From assembly GCF_014635185.1 (NCBI RefSeq), contig NZ_BMCM01000005.1, positions 186,001 to 250,000 of the forward strand: a DNA stretch of 64,000 nt, written 5' to 3'. The translations under genes were made by a program, and so were the position numbers. The notes under the pieces were generated by a model, which ran no database searches, had not been told where the DNA came from, and saw only the letters and a list, made by a program, of their open reading frames with translations. The stretch's first letter is position 1. Every line of letters starts with the position of its first letter. Source of the DNA: Microbacterium murale (GTDB taxonomy: Bacteria; Actinomycetota; Actinomycetes; Actinomycetales; Microbacteriaceae). This document shows, piece after piece, positions 9,231 to 18,862 of this stretch.

Positions 9231-10239
9231 GGCCCCTGCTGATCTGACGCGCCCAGAGCGGTCCTCGGTAGAGGAACGCCGTGTAGCCCTGCACGAGCGT
9301 CGCGCCGGCATCCAGTCGCTCCTGCACGTCTGTCGCCGTCTCCACTCCGCCGACCGAGATCACACAGAAATCGCTCGGAACGGCCGCGCGAACCACGTGC
9401 AGCACCTCCATCGACCGTGCGCGCAGCGGTGCGCCAGAGAGCCCGCCCGCACCGGCCGCCTCGACGATCGCAGCATCCGTCTTGAGGCCCTCGCGGCTGA
9501 TCGTGGTGTTATGCGCGATGATGCCGTCGAGCCCCTCGGCGACGGCGAGCTGCGCGATCGCCGAGATCTCGTCGTCTGGCAGATCCGGCGCGATCTTCAC
9601 CAGCAGGGGTGTCGCACCGGCGGCCGCCTTGACCGCGCGCAGCAGCGGTGCGAGCGTCTCGACCGCCTGGAGCCCGCGCAGCCCCGGCGTGTTCGGGGAG
9701 GACACGTTGACGGCCAGGTAATCGGCGAACGATGCGAGTCGCTTCGTGCTGGCGACGTAGTCGGAGGTCGCGTCCGCGACGTCGACGACGCGGCTCTTGC
9801 CGATGTTCACGCCGATGACGGTCTTCGGGCGGCGCCGACGGAGCTTCTCAAGGCGGCGTGACGCAGCATCCGCTCCGGCGTTGTTGAAGCCCATCCGGTT
9901 GATCACGGCGCGATCGGGCACCAGACGGAACAGGCGCGGCCGGGGGTTGCCGTCCTGCGCGATGGCCGTGATCGTCCCGATCTCGACGTGACCGAATCCG
10001 AGGGCGGCCAGCCCGCGCACACCGACGGCATTCTTGTCGAACCCGGCGGCGACGCCGAACGGCGAGTCGAAGGTGAGGCCGAGCGCCTGAACCTGCAGCT
10101 GCGGGTCTGGCGATGCGATCGCGCGCGTGATCCACGAGAACGGCGGAACACCGAGCACGCGGATCACCGCCATGGCGGCGTGGTGGGCGAACTCGGGGTC
10201 GAAGCGCGACAGGACGACGCGGAAGAGCAGCGGATACAT
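9205..10239 (-). CDS. pyrD: Dihydroorotate dehydrogenase (quinone), class 2
   Basis: A 344-residue protein. It carries the N-terminal helical segment of class 2 enzymes (YPLLFRVVLSRFDPEFAH) that docks on the membrane and takes quinone. The FMN barrel follows: GVAAGFDKNAVGV, VIGVNIGKS, the active-site VNVSSPNTPGLRG with the catalytic Ser of class 2, and HNTTISR. It oxidises dihydroorotate in pyrimidine synthesis. The ATG at 10239 gives the family's expected start and has GGCAGGG upstream. It is the last gene of a run with hisD and nrdR. Confidence 0.96.
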   Translation of the reverse strand: MYPLLFRVVLSRFDPEFAHHAAMAVIRVLGVPPFSWITRAIASPDPQLQVQALGLTFDSPFGVAAGFDKNAVGVRGLAALGFGHVEIGTITAIAQDGNPRPRLFRLVPDRAVINRMGFNNAGADAASRRLEKLRRRRPKTVIGVNIGKSRVVDVADATSDYVASTKRLASFADYLAVNVSSPNTPGLRGLQAVETLAPLLRAVKAAAGATPLLVKIAPDLPDDEISAIAQLAVAEGLDGIIAHNTTISREGLKTDAAIVEAAGAGGLSGAPLRARSMEVLHVVRAAVPSDFCVISVGGVETATDVQERLDAGATLVQGYTAFLYRGPLWARQISRGLRRGTGRA

Positions 10240-10249
10240 CCCTGCCAGA

Positions 10250-10726
10250 TTACCGGTCGACGGACTCCGGTTCGGACGGCGCGTGCTCGGCGCGGAGGTC
10301 GCTGATCGCGCTCTCGAAGTCCTCCAGCGAATCGAACGCCTGATAGACGCTCGCGAAGCGCAGGTATGCCACCTCGTCCAGATCGCGGAGGGGACCGAGG
10401 ATGGCGAGGCCGATCTCGTTGGCGTCGAGCTGCGAGACGCCGGTCTGGCGCACCGCCTCCTCCACACGCTGCGCGAGGATCGCGAAGTCGGCTTCGGTCA
10501 CCGGCCGCCCCTGACAGGCCTTGCGCACACCGGAAATGACCTTCTCCCGGCTGAACGGCTCCATGACCCCTGAGCGCTTGATCACGTTGAGGCTGGCCGT
10601 CTCGGTGGTGGTGAATCGTCCCCCGCACTCCGGACACTGGCGACGCCTGCGGATCGAGAGCCCGTCGTCGCTCGTTCGGGAGTCGATGACACGGGAATCC
10701 GGATGACGGCAGAAGGGGCAGTGCAT
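10250..10726 (-). CDS. nrdR: Transcriptional repressor NrdR
   Basis: A 158-residue regulator. An N-terminal zinc ribbon (CPFC and CPEC pairs in the first 35 residues) is followed by an ATP-cone domain ([19 protein letters not shown]). NrdR senses ATP/dATP and represses ribonucleotide reductase genes, which are not in this window. The start is four bases beyond the hisD stop, so the two are probably cotranscribed. The length and both motifs match the family, which leaves little doubt. Confidence 0.97.
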   Translation of the reverse strand: MHCPFCRHPDSRVIDSRTSDDGLSIRRRRQCPECGGRFTTTETASLNVIKRSGVMEPFSREKVISGVRKACQGRPVTEADFAILAQRVEEAVRQTGVSQLDANEIGLAILGPLRDLDEVAYLRFASVYQAFDSLEDFESAISDLRAEHAPSEPESVDR

Positions 10727-10730
10727 GGTG

Positions 10731-12053
10731 TTACAGCGTAGTCGCTCCCCCGGCCGCTCCCTGGAAGCGTGCCTCGATCGCCTCGCCGTGAGCGGGCAGC
10801 ACCTCGGCATTCGCGAGCGCGACGACGCCCGCGCGCACTGCGGCGAGGGCGGCGTGGTCGTACGAGATCACCTGCTGCGGACGCAGGAACGTGTACGCGC
10901 CGAGCCCCGGCGCATAGCGCGCCTGACCGCCCGTGGGCAGTACGTGGTTGCTGCCGGCCATGTAGTCGCCAAGACTCACCGGCGTCTGATCGCCGACGAA
11001 GACGGCACCGGCGCTGGTGAAGGCGGATGCCGCGGCCTCGGCATCTGACAGGTGCAGTTCGAGGTGCTCGGGGGCGTACGCGTTGCTGAAGGACGTCGCC
11101 ATCGCGCGGTCATCGACCAGGACGATCGCCGACTGCGGTCCGGCGAGTGAGACGCCGACGCGCTCGCTGTGTTTCGTGCCTGCGGCGATCTGCTCGACCT
11201 CGGCGGCGACGCGCTCCGCCAGCGCCGGGTCATCGGTCACGAGAACGGCAGAGGCCTGCTCGTCGTGCTCGGCCTGACTCACGAGGTCTGCGGCGATCAG
11301 GCGTGCATCGGCCACGGCGTCTGCGACGATCAGTATCTCGGTCGCGCCTGCCTCCGAGTCCGTGCCGACGACGCCGGCGACGGCGCGCTTCGCCGAGGCG
11401 ACATAGTTGTTACCTGGTCCTGAGACGACGTCGACGGGGTCGAGGCCGATCGCGGCCACTCCCCAGGCGAGGGCGCCGATCGCCCCGGCTCCGCCGATCG
11501 CATACACCTCTGAGATGCCGAGGAGGCCGGCGGCGGCGAGGATCGTCGGGTGCACCCGCCCGTCGGGCTGCGGCGGGGATGCGAGTGCGATGCTCGTGAC
11601 ACCCGCGACCTGGGCGGGGACGACGTTCATGACGACGCTCGATGCGAGCGGGGCCTTGCCGCCCGGAATGTAGACGCCCGCCCTGGTGACAGGCTGCCAG
11701 CGCTGGACGATCTGCGCGCCGGGGCCGATGGCCGTGGTCCGAGAAGCTGGCACCTGCGCCGCGGAGCCCTGGCGCACACGGAGGATCGCTTCCTCCAACG
11801 CCGCGCGCACGACGGGATCGACGGAAGCGAGCGCCTCGGCGATGTGCTCGGCCGGGACGCGGATCGCGTGGTCGGTGACCCTGTCGAACCGCTCGGCCTG
11901 TTCCCGCAGAGCATCCTCACCGCGTCCGCGGACGTCGTCGACGATCCGCGCCGCGGTCTCGAGCGCTTCGGCTCTGGCCTGGGCGGCCCTGGGCACAGCC
12001 GCGAGCATGGCTGCCGGCGAGAGCTTCTGCCCTCGCAGATCGATCGTTCGCAC
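10731..12053 (-). CDS. hisD: Histidinol dehydrogenase
   Basis: A 440-residue enzyme catalysing the last two steps of histidine synthesis (histidinol to histidine, NAD-dependent). Zinc-ligand motifs are visible in [10 protein letters not shown] and [14 protein letters not shown], and the [10 protein letters not shown] segment is typical. The start is GTG, one base after the stop of the upstream membrane-protein gene, so translation is likely coupled. No other his gene is in the window; hisD is followed here by nrdR and pyrD rather than hisC. Confidence 0.96.
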   Translation of the reverse strand: MRTIDLRGQKLSPAAMLAAVPRAAQARAEALETAARIVDDVRGRGEDALREQAERFDRVTDHAIRVPAEHIAEALASVDPVVRAALEEAILRVRQGSAAQVPASRTTAIGPGAQIVQRWQPVTRAGVYIPGGKAPLASSVVMNVVPAQVAGVTSIALASPPQPDGRVHPTILAAAGLLGISEVYAIGGAGAIGALAWGVAAIGLDPVDVVSGPGNNYVASAKRAVAGVVGTDSEAGATEILIVADAVADARLIAADLVSQAEHDEQASAVLVTDDPALAERVAAEVEQIAAGTKHSERVGVSLAGPQSAIVLVDDRAMATSFSNAYAPEHLELHLSDAEAAASAFTSAGAVFVGDQTPVSLGDYMAGSNHVLPTGGQARYAPGLGAYTFLRPQQVISYDHAALAAVRAGVVALANAEVLPAHGEAIEARFQGAAGGATTL

Positions 12054-12054
12054 T

Positions 12055-13308
12055 TCAGCCCTTCGTGATGTCTGCGATGTCGTGCAGGTAGCCGATCCGG
12101 CCGTCGTCGTGTCGGATCACGAACGCTCCGCCCCGGTCTTCGATCACCAGCGCCCATGCGGTCGGACCGACGCGGAACAGCGGCTCACCGCGCTCATCCA
12201 CGACGTCGCGCTCGGTCGGGGCGAGCGCCCAGAACGGCTGCGAAGATGCGGGCTCGACTGTTTCCTCGACGGGTGCTTCCGTCGAGGTCGCCGCCGGAGC
12301 CGCGACCTCACGCGGTGCCGTCGCGTCGAGGTCTTCGATGACACCCGTCCGGTCATCGACCGGTGCGGGCTCGGCAACCTCTGAGCGAGTCGACTCGGAT
12401 TCTTCCGCAAGGTCTGCGGCGACGGCATCCTGCTCGTGGTCAGGGTTGAACTGCCGTCGCGACGTCCGCGCATAGGCGGGAAGGTAGTCGCTGTCGTCGG
12501 CGCCGACGGTGGTTCCGAGACCGATCTCGGCTCCGGCCCCCGGCGTGGCGCCGAGGTCGCGACTTGACGCGTGCGCCGTGGACGACACGCGGTCGCCCAG
12601 CCCGAGATCCGCGATCTCGTCGGTCGTGTGCTCACCGGACAGTTCGGGATCGGTGACCGGCGACTCCTGCGGCGCGGGAGCGGGCTTCTCGGGGCGCGGG
12701 CGGGCGATCACGGGGCGGACCGGGTTGGCGTTGCGGTGCGCGAGCGTGACCAGACGTCCGTGGAAGTCATCGCGCAGTCCGGGGATGAGCGGTGCGAAGA
12801 CCGTGATCACGACGAGTGCGAGCGCAGCGACGAACTGAACGATCGTGAGCCATGTCAACGCGAACTCGTCTGTGGCCGCCGAGACCGCGGCGAGGTCCCA
12901 GTTGACGGTCGCCCAGTAGAGAGCGCTGACCGAGAAAGCGACGGACGCGAACTGGTCGATCCCGAGCGAGCCGACCCTGCGAATGCCGTCCGGTGAGAAG
13001 CGGCGGAGAACGATCAGGAAGACGGCCGCGGTGGGCAGCCCCAGCGCGAGAACCCACTGGATTCCCTGTCCCCACAGCGAAGCGCCGCCGGCATGGGCGT
13101 ACACGGGGAAGAACGACGTCACGAACGCGACGAGCCATACGCCGACGATGAGCAGCTCCCGCAATGTGAACCCGAGGATGCCGGGTTGCGGTGCGACCTC
13201 ATCGTCGTAGAGCACACCGTCGTCTTCTGCCAACGGCGCCGCGTCGGCGAGACTCTCCGGGTCGCTGAACGGCTCCGGGTCGCCGGGAAGGGGGGATTCC
13301 GTGCTCAT
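12055..13308 (-). CDS. Membrane protein with acidic disordered tail, unknown function
   Basis: Predicted 417 residues. After an acidic N-terminus there are about four to five hydrophobic helices (about 55-190) with a Pro/Arg-rich cytoplasmic segment after them. A long Glu/Asp/Ala-rich linker follows, then a short conserved-looking C-terminal block that ends in WALVIEDRGGAFVIRHDDG. I do not recognise a named family. Between dnaE and hisD it is coupled to hisD by a one-base gap. ATG 13308 has GAAAGGA upstream. The C-terminal block might be a small beta-rich interaction module. Confidence 0.75.
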   Translation of the reverse strand: MSTESPLPGDPEPFSDPESLADAAPLAEDDGVLYDDEVAPQPGILGFTLRELLIVGVWLVAFVTSFFPVYAHAGGASLWGQGIQWVLALGLPTAAVFLIVLRRFSPDGIRRVGSLGIDQFASVAFSVSALYWATVNWDLAAVSAATDEFALTWLTIVQFVAALALVVITVFAPLIPGLRDDFHGRLVTLAHRNANPVRPVIARPRPEKPAPAPQESPVTDPELSGEHTTDEIADLGLGDRVSSTAHASSRDLGATPGAGAEIGLGTTVGADDSDYLPAYARTSRRQFNPDHEQDAVAADLAEESESTRSEVAEPAPVDDRTGVIEDLDATAPREVAAPAATSTEAPVEETVEPASSQPFWALAPTERDVVDERGEPLFRVGPTAWALVIEDRGGAFVIRHDDGRIGYLHDIADITKG

Positions 13309-13368
13309 GAAGCGTGGTCCTTTCAACGTGGCGCACTCGGGCTGATCGTGTGCGCCCAACGCGTCCCG

Positions 13369-13374
13369 ATACTA
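13369..13374 (-). promoter_or_regulatory. Probable -10 box for the membrane protein-hisD-nrdR-pyrD run
   Basis: TAGTAT reads on the minus strand at 13374-13369 inside the 106-base gap after dnaE. It would give a leader of roughly 50 bases. No obvious -35 accompanies it, so read-through from dnaE remains possible. Confidence 0.35.
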
Positions 13375-13414
13375 CCTGCTGCATCGGGGCGGCGCATGGT
13401 GCAGATCTGCCCAT

Positions 13415-16400
13415 TCAGCCCAGGCAGGCGGGGCCGAGAAGCGACTTCAGGTCACCGAACAGATCGGCGGAGACCTTCACCGGCATCGGCACTTCGAACA
13501 CCTTCGCCGTGGTTCCTCGATGCACCCTCAACAGCACCTCGGTCTCACCGTTATGGCGACGCAGCACCTCGGCGAGGTCGTTCATCACCCGTTCGGTCGC
13601 GCGCTGCTCTGCGAGCACCAGAGCGAGAGGCCCTGCGGTGTCGAACGACCCGACGTCGGGCGAGAACGCCGACTGCGCGTGCAGGTTGAGTCCGTCATCG
13701 CGACGCGACACCCGCCCGCGCACGGCGAGGATCGCATCCTGCTGCAGAGTGTGCTGGAACTCGGTGTAGGTCTTGCCCATGAACATCACGGTGACCTCGC
13801 CGTTGAAGTCCTCGACCGTGATCATGCCGTACGGATTGCCGCTGGCCTTCGCCACACGATGCTGCACGCTGGTCACGAGGCCCGCCACCGTGACCTGGTC
13901 GCCGTCCTGCAGGTCTTCCGACGCGAGCAGGTTGCTGATCGAGATCGAGGCGTGCTTCGCGAGCGGCACCTCGAGCCCGGCGAGCGGATGGTCGGACACG
14001 TACAGGCCGAGCATCTCGCGTTCGAAGGCGAGCTTGTCCTTCTTGACCCATTCCGGGCGACCTGGAACCTTCGCGGGAACGGTCTCTTCCACCGCATCGT
14101 ACAGACTGTCGAAATCGAATCCGATGGCGCCCTGCGCCTCGTTCCGCTTCTGACCGACGGCTGCTTCCACGGCATCCTCGTGGATCTCCATGAGCGCACG
14201 ACGGGTGTCGCCCATCGAGTCGAACGCGCCCGCCTTGATCAGCGATTCGACGGTCCGCTTGTTCGAGACGTGCAGCGGAACCTTCTTGAGGAAGTCGTGG
14301 AAGGAATCGAAGCTCTCCTTCTCGCGCGCCTGGACGATGCCGTCGACGACATTGCTGCCGACGTTGCGGACGGCGCCGAGGCCGAACCGGATGTCGTCGC
14401 CGACGGCCGCGAAGAAGTTGATCGACTCTCGGACGTCGGGCGGCAGCACCTGGATGCCCATGCGGCGGCACTCATTGAGGTAGATCGCCATCTTGTCCTT
14501 GGAGTCGCCGACGCTGGTGAGCAGCGCCGCCATGTACTCGGCCGGATAGTGCGCCTTGAGATAGGCGGTCCAGTATGAGACCACGCCGTACGCGGCGGAG
14601 TGCGCCTTGTTGAAGGCGTAGTCGGAGAACGGCAGCAGGATCTCCCAGATCGCGTTCACCGCGCCGTCCGAGTATCCGTTGGCATGCATACCCGACTGGA
14701 AGCCCTCGAACTGCTTGTCCAGCTCCGACTTCTTCTTCTTTCCCATCGCGCGGCGGAGGATGTCTGCCTGTCCGAGGGAGAATCCGGCGACCTTCTGCGC
14801 GATCGCCATCACCTGCTCCTGGTAGATGATGAGGCCGTACGACTCTTCGAGGATCTCGGCGAGTGACTCAGTGAACTCCGAATGGATCGGGGTGATCGGC
14901 TGCAGCCCGTTCTTGCGCAGCGCGTAGTTCGTGTGCGAGTTCGCGCCCATGGGACCCGGACGGTACAGCGCGATGAGCGCCGAGATGTCACCGAAGTTGT
15001 CGGGCTTCATCAGGCGCATCAGTGAGCGCATCGGACCGCCGTCGAGCTGGAACACACCGAGGGAGTCTCCGCGGGCGAGCAGATCGTAGGCGCCCTGATC
15101 GTCGAGCTCGAGATGCTCGAGATCGACCTCCTCGCCACGGTTGGTGCGGATGTTGTCGAGGGCGTCCGAGATGATCGTGAGGTTGCGCAACCCCAGGAAG
15201 TCCATCTTGATCAGGCCGAGGCTCTCGCACGACGGGTAGTCGAACTGCGTGACGATCTGGCCGTCCTGCTCACGGCGCATGATCGGCACGATGTCGAGCA
15301 GCGGCTCGCTCGACATGATCACGCCTGCGGCGTGCACGCCCCACTGGCGCTTCAGCCCTTCCAGCCCGACGGCGCGGTCGAAGACCGTCTTCGCCTCCGG
15401 GTCGGTCTCGATCAGAGTGCGGAACTCGCTGGCTTCCTTGAATCGCGGATGCTTCGCGTCGAACATGCCGTCCAGCGGCATGTCCTTTCCCATCACGGGC
15501 GGCGGCATCGCCTTGGTCAGGCGCTCCCCCATGCTGAACGGGAAACCGAGCACGCGCCCGGCATCCTTCAACGCCTGCTTGGACTTGATCGTGCCGTACG
15601 TGACGATCTGCGCGACGCGCTCCGAGCCGTACTTCTCGGTGACGTAGTCGATGACCTCGCCGCGACGACGATCATCGAAGTCGACGTCGAAGTCGGGCAT
15701 CGAGACGCGGTCTGGGTTGAGGAACCGCTCGAAGATGAGGCCGTGCTCGATCGGATCGAGGTCGGTGATCTTCATCGCGTAGGCGACCATGGATCCGGCA
15801 CCGGAACCACGGCCTGGTCCGACGCGGATGCCGTTGTCCTTGGCCCAGTTGATGAAGTCGGCGACCACGAGGAAGTAGCCGGGGAAACCCATCTGCAGGA
15901 TGATGCCGGTCTCGTACTCGGCGCGCTTGCGCACATTGTCGGGGATGCCGGACGGGTAGCGGTAGTGCAGCCCCGCCTCGACCTCTTTGATGAGCCAGCT
16001 GTCCTCGGTCTCGCCGTCCGGGACGGGGAAGCGCGGCATGTAGTTGGCGGACGTGTTGAAGTCGACCTGGCAGCGCTCGGCGATCAGCAGGGTGTTGTCG
16101 CACGCCTCAGGGTTGTCGCGGAAGAGCTGGCGCATCTCCTGCGCGGTCTTGATGTAGTACCCGTCGCCGTCGAACTTGAAACGGTTGGGGTCGTCCATGG
16201 TCGACCCGGACTGCACGCACAGCAGTGCAGCGTGGGCATCGGCCTCGTGCTGGTGCGTGTAGTGCGAGTCGTTCGTTCCGACCAGGGGGATGCCGAGATC
16301 TTTGGCCAGCCGCAGCAGGTCGGTCATGATCCGGCGCTCGATCGAGAGGCCATGATCCATGATCTCGGCGAAGTAGTTCTCCTTGCCGAAGATGTCCTGG

Positions 16401-16933
16401 AACTCGGCTGCGGCCGCGCGCGCGGCATCGTACTGTCCGAGGCGCAGGCGTGTCTGGATCTCGCCGGACGGGCACCCCGTCGTGGCGATGAGCCCCCTGC
16501 CGTACGTCTGCAGCAGCTCGCGGTCCATGCGGGGCTTGAAGTACTGGCCTTCGAGGCTGGACAGCGAGCTCAGTCGGAAGAGGTTGTGCATGCCCTCGGT
16601 GCTCTGGCTCCACATGGTCATGTGGGTGTACGCACCGGAGCCTGAGACGTCGTCGCGCTTCTGATCCGGAGACCCCCACGCCACGCGCGACTTGTCGCTG
16701 CGGTGCGTTCCAGGGGTGACGTAGGCCTCGAGGCCGATGATCGGTTTCACGCCAGCGTTGTTGGCCGCGTTGTAGAACTCGAAGGCCGCGAAGGTGTTGC
16801 CGTGATCGGTGACGGCGATGGCCGGCATACCGTAATCGGCAGCCGCCTGCGTCATCGAGTTGATCTTGGCAGCACCATCCAGCATCGAGTACTCGCTGTG
16901 CACGTGCAGGTGTACGAAGGAGTCGGATGCCAC
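13415..16933 (-). CDS. dnaE: DNA polymerase III alpha subunit, replicative DnaE1
   Basis: A 1172-residue polymerase. The N-terminal PHP domain starts at FVHLHVHSEYSMLDGA and retains its metal-binding His/Asp residues (TDHGN), so 3'-5' proofreading in cis is plausible as in other actinobacterial DnaE1. The polymerase catalytic aspartates are in MPDFDVDFDD; the finger region (KKKKSELDKQF) and a C-terminal OB fold follow. GTG 16933 is preferred: TAGACT lies seven bases upstream with no Shine-Dalgarno sequence, indicating a leaderless transcript. The 36-bp longer frame is not needed. Confidence 0.97.
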   Translation of the reverse strand: MASDSFVHLHVHSEYSMLDGAAKINSMTQAAADYGMPAIAVTDHGNTFAAFEFYNAANNAGVKPIIGLEAYVTPGTHRSDKSRVAWGSPDQKRDDVSGSGAYTHMTMWSQSTEGMHNLFRLSSLSSLEGQYFKPRMDRELLQTYGRGLIATTGCPSGEIQTRLRLGQYDAARAAAAEFQDIFGKENYFAEIMDHGLSIERRIMTDLLRLAKDLGIPLVGTNDSHYTHQHEADAHAALLCVQSGSTMDDPNRFKFDGDGYYIKTAQEMRQLFRDNPEACDNTLLIAERCQVDFNTSANYMPRFPVPDGETEDSWLIKEVEAGLHYRYPSGIPDNVRKRAEYETGIILQMGFPGYFLVVADFINWAKDNGIRVGPGRGSGAGSMVAYAMKITDLDPIEHGLIFERFLNPDRVSMPDFDVDFDDRRRGEVIDYVTEKYGSERVAQIVTYGTIKSKQALKDAGRVLGFPFSMGERLTKAMPPPVMGKDMPLDGMFDAKHPRFKEASEFRTLIETDPEAKTVFDRAVGLEGLKRQWGVHAAGVIMSSEPLLDIVPIMRREQDGQIVTQFDYPSCESLGLIKMDFLGLRNLTIISDALDNIRTNRGEEVDLEHLELDDQGAYDLLARGDSLGVFQLDGGPMRSLMRLMKPDNFGDISALIALYRPGPMGANSHTNYALRKNGLQPITPIHSEFTESLAEILEESYGLIIYQEQVMAIAQKVAGFSLGQADILRRAMGKKKKSELDKQFEGFQSGMHANGYSDGAVNAIWEILLPFSDYAFNKAHSAAYGVVSYWTAYLKAHYPAEYMAALLTSVGDSKDKMAIYLNECRRMGIQVLPPDVRESINFFAAVGDDIRFGLGAVRNVGSNVVDGIVQAREKESFDSFHDFLKKVPLHVSNKRTVESLIKAGAFDSMGDTRRALMEIHEDAVEAAVGQKRNEAQGAIGFDFDSLYDAVEETVPAKVPGRPEWVKKDKLAFEREMLGLYVSDHPLAGLEVPLAKHASISISNLLASEDLQDGDQVTVAGLVTSVQHRVAKASGNPYGMITVEDFNGEVTVMFMGKTYTEFQHTLQQDAILAVRGRVSRRDDGLNLHAQSAFSPDVGSFDTAGPLALVLAEQRATERVMNDLAEVLRRHNGETEVLLRVHRGTTAKVFEVPMPVKVSADLFGDLKSLLGPACLG

Positions 16934-16940
16934 GTGTTCG

Positions 16941-16946
16941 AGTCTA
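16941..16946 (-). promoter_or_regulatory. -10 box of a leaderless dnaE transcript
   Basis: TAGACT on the minus strand (16946-16941) is seven bases before the GTG start. The same hexamer precedes pknL and the PlsC-like gene at similar distances. Confidence 0.55.
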
Positions 16947-17006
16947 CGTCGGGGCGCCGACGTCGGCATTTTGATATGGCGTTCTCCGCTCCCGCTGCAC
17001 CATCGA

Positions 17007-17579
17007 TCACGTCAGGGCGAGCCGCATCAGAACGCGCGGGAATCCGTTCAGAACGGATGACGTCTCGGATGCCTGGACGAAGCCCGCCTTCTCGAACAGC
17101 GCCTTCGTCCCTACGTACGCCATCGTCAGGTCGACCTTCTCACCCCCGTTGTCGACGGGATACGCCTCGACGGCCGGGGCACCGCGCTCTCTGGCGTAGG
17201 AGACGGCACCGTCCACAAGGGCGTGCATGATCCCCTGCTTGCGGTACCCCGGTCGTACCCGGACGCACCACAGGGACCAGACGTCGAGATCGTCGACATG
17301 CGGGATCCGTCTGTTCGTCGCGAAACTCGTGTCGCGACGCGGATGCACCGCCGCCCATCCGACAGGCTCGTCATCGAGATAGGCGATGACGCCTGGGGCT
17401 GGGTCCTGTCGGCAGAGCTCCTTCACGCGATTCGCGCGCTCCGGCCCCTTCAGCTCGTTGTTCTCCTTCGAGCCCAGTCGGTAGCTCAGGCAGAAGCACA
17501 CGTTCGATGTCGGTTTCTTCGGGCCGACGATCGTCGCGACGTCGTCGAAGACCGTCGCCGGCCGCACCTCGATGCTCAT
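17007..17579 (-). CDS. GNAT family N-acetyltransferase
   Basis: A 190-residue single-domain protein. The fold is recognised from the central WSLWCVRVRPGYRKQGI, containing the acetyl-CoA pyrophosphate loop (RxxG form), followed by the helix LVDGAVSYARERGA and the final strand region ALFEKAGFVQASE. An early segment, CFCLSYRL, is seen in a subgroup of actinobacterial GNATs. The acceptor substrate cannot be assigned. It lies upstream of dnaE on the same strand, separated by a small hairpin near 16946-16963 that may end its transcript. Confidence 0.87.
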   Translation of the reverse strand: MSIEVRPATVFDDVATIVGPKKPTSNVCFCLSYRLGSKENNELKGPERANRVKELCRQDPAPGVIAYLDDEPVGWAAVHPRRDTSFATNRRIPHVDDLDVWSLWCVRVRPGYRKQGIMHALVDGAVSYARERGAPAVEAYPVDNGGEKVDLTMAYVGTKALFEKAGFVQASETSSVLNGFPRVLMRLALT

Positions 17580-17633
17580 GCCGACAGTGTGGCGGATGCC
17601 GCCGACATCCGCCACGGGCAGCGGCCGCCGGTG

Positions 17634-18356
17634 CTATTCGGCCGCGACGATCCGCTGGTCGGTGTTCGTGTAGTGGATCGAGTCCGCTGTGCTGCCGACG
17701 AGACCCATCGTCACGTCCAGCAGACCGGGAGCCACGTCATCCAGCGGCGGCGGCGTGTCCGTTCCGATCGTCAGCGGTGCTCCGCCCATCGAAGACGCCG
17801 ACACCGAGCCGAGATACACGGACACGTCGCCTGCGAGCTCCATGGTGTCGGCGTTCGTGACGAGCCCGTCGTGGTCCGGTGGGCGAACGGTCAGCGAGAA
17901 GCCGGTGATGGTGATGGAGTCCGCACTGATCTTGAGCGCGCGCACGGATCCGCCGTCCACTGTGGGGACGCTGACGATGCTGATCCCCTTCAGCCCGGTG
18001 AAGGACAGCCCGCCTGCGCGCATGGCCGCCGGCGTGCCGGTGAAGATCGGAGCCGCGTCATCGACTGGCGCAGGCACCGGCTCGGTCGATGCGGGCGGCG
18101 TCGCGGGATCCTCCGGGAGCACGGCATCCGGATCGACCGGATCCGGTGCCGACGGATCGGGGACGGCCGGATCGACCGGCGCCGTCGGATCGACAGGCGC
18201 TGCCGGCTCTGTCGGGGTCGGCTTCGGACACAGGAACGACATGAATGAGTCGCAGAACCCCGTGTGACGCGGCGAGGGCGCAGCACCCGCGACGAGCGGC
18301 GCGGCGACCGCGAGAGCGGCGAGCATTCCGACCACTCGCAGTCGGCGAGAGATCAC
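17634..18356 (-). CDS. Exported proline-rich protein of the DUF6230/DUF6114 module
   Basis: A 240-residue protein. A signal peptide (RRLRVVGMLAALAVAAPLV) is followed by a mature region with two cysteines flanking FMSF, then a Pro/Asp/Thr-rich spacer of about 60 residues and a C-terminal domain of about 130 residues with many short strands (SFTGLKGISIVSV, ADSITITGFSLTV). It starts with GTG overlapping the DUF6114 stop (GTGA) and has GGGGGAGAG upstream, so it is the coupled third gene of the operon. I do not recognise a named family. The strand pattern resembles the DUF6230 partner, and surface assembly of the two is an inference. Confidence 0.75.
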   Translation of the reverse strand: MISRRLRVVGMLAALAVAAPLVAGAAPSPRHTGFCDSFMSFLCPKPTPTEPAAPVDPTAPVDPAVPDPSAPDPVDPDAVLPEDPATPPASTEPVPAPVDDAAPIFTGTPAAMRAGGLSFTGLKGISIVSVPTVDGGSVRALKISADSITITGFSLTVRPPDHDGLVTNADTMELAGDVSVYLGSVSASSMGGAPLTIGTDTPPPLDDVAPGLLDVTMGLVGSTADSIHYTNTDQRIVAAE

Positions 18357-18862
18357 GCGCTCTCCCCCGATGCGGATTCCGCATTCTGCACGTCGTCCTC
18401 GCTCAGTCGCTGAGCCCTTTCCTTCGCTCGCGCTCGCGCATCCGGCGTCATCCACGCCACCACGAGCACTCCGCCGATGCACGCGAGGATCGTGCCGATC
18501 AGGAAGCCACCCAGATTGACGCCGATGATCGCATAGATCCCGACCGCGAGCGCGATCACTCCGTAGAAGATGTGGTGCGCCGGCATCACGATGGCCAGAA
18601 CTCCGAGAAGCACCAGCATCACGGGGATCACCGTGGCCTGCAGCCCCTCGATGCCCAGCTGCACGTGCAGGTGCCCGATGTCGAGCTGCCCGGAGAAGAA
18701 CATCTCGACGCCGGCGATCGCGATCAGAACACCGCCCACGAACGGACGCTCCTGCCGCCACACCCGGAAGCGTCGGCTCTTCGGCCGCGCGGCCGCACTC
18801 TTGCGTGTGCGCTCGGGCTCGTTGCCGCGGGTCTCGTCCTGTCGCTTCACGCTCAGAAGCAT
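18353..18862 (-). CDS. DUF6114 family membrane protein
   Basis: About 169 residues. A basic N-terminus leads into RRFRVWRQERPFVGGVL, the segment that marks DUF6114, followed by four hydrophobic helices to about residue 145 and a charged C-terminus. The family is found in actinobacteria beside DUF6230 genes; its biochemical role is unknown. The ATG at 18862 overlaps the DUF6230 stop by ten bases. A GTG at 18850 is also possible, and neither has a strong Shine-Dalgarno sequence. The order DUF6230-DUF6114 recurs in streptomycetes, which supports a shared function at the membrane. Confidence 0.85.
   Translation of the reverse strand: MLLSVKRQDETRGNEPERTRKSAAARPKSRRFRVWRQERPFVGGVLIAIAGVEMFFSGQLDIGHLHVQLGIEGLQATVIPVMLVLLGVLAIVMPAHHIFYGVIALAVGIYAIIGVNLGGFLIGTILACIGGVLVVAWMTPDARARAKERAQRLSEDDVQNAESASGESA

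Noticed and set aside
15113-16645. Long plus-strand open frame opposite dnaE
   Set aside because: Antisense shadow of the PHP and polymerase region.
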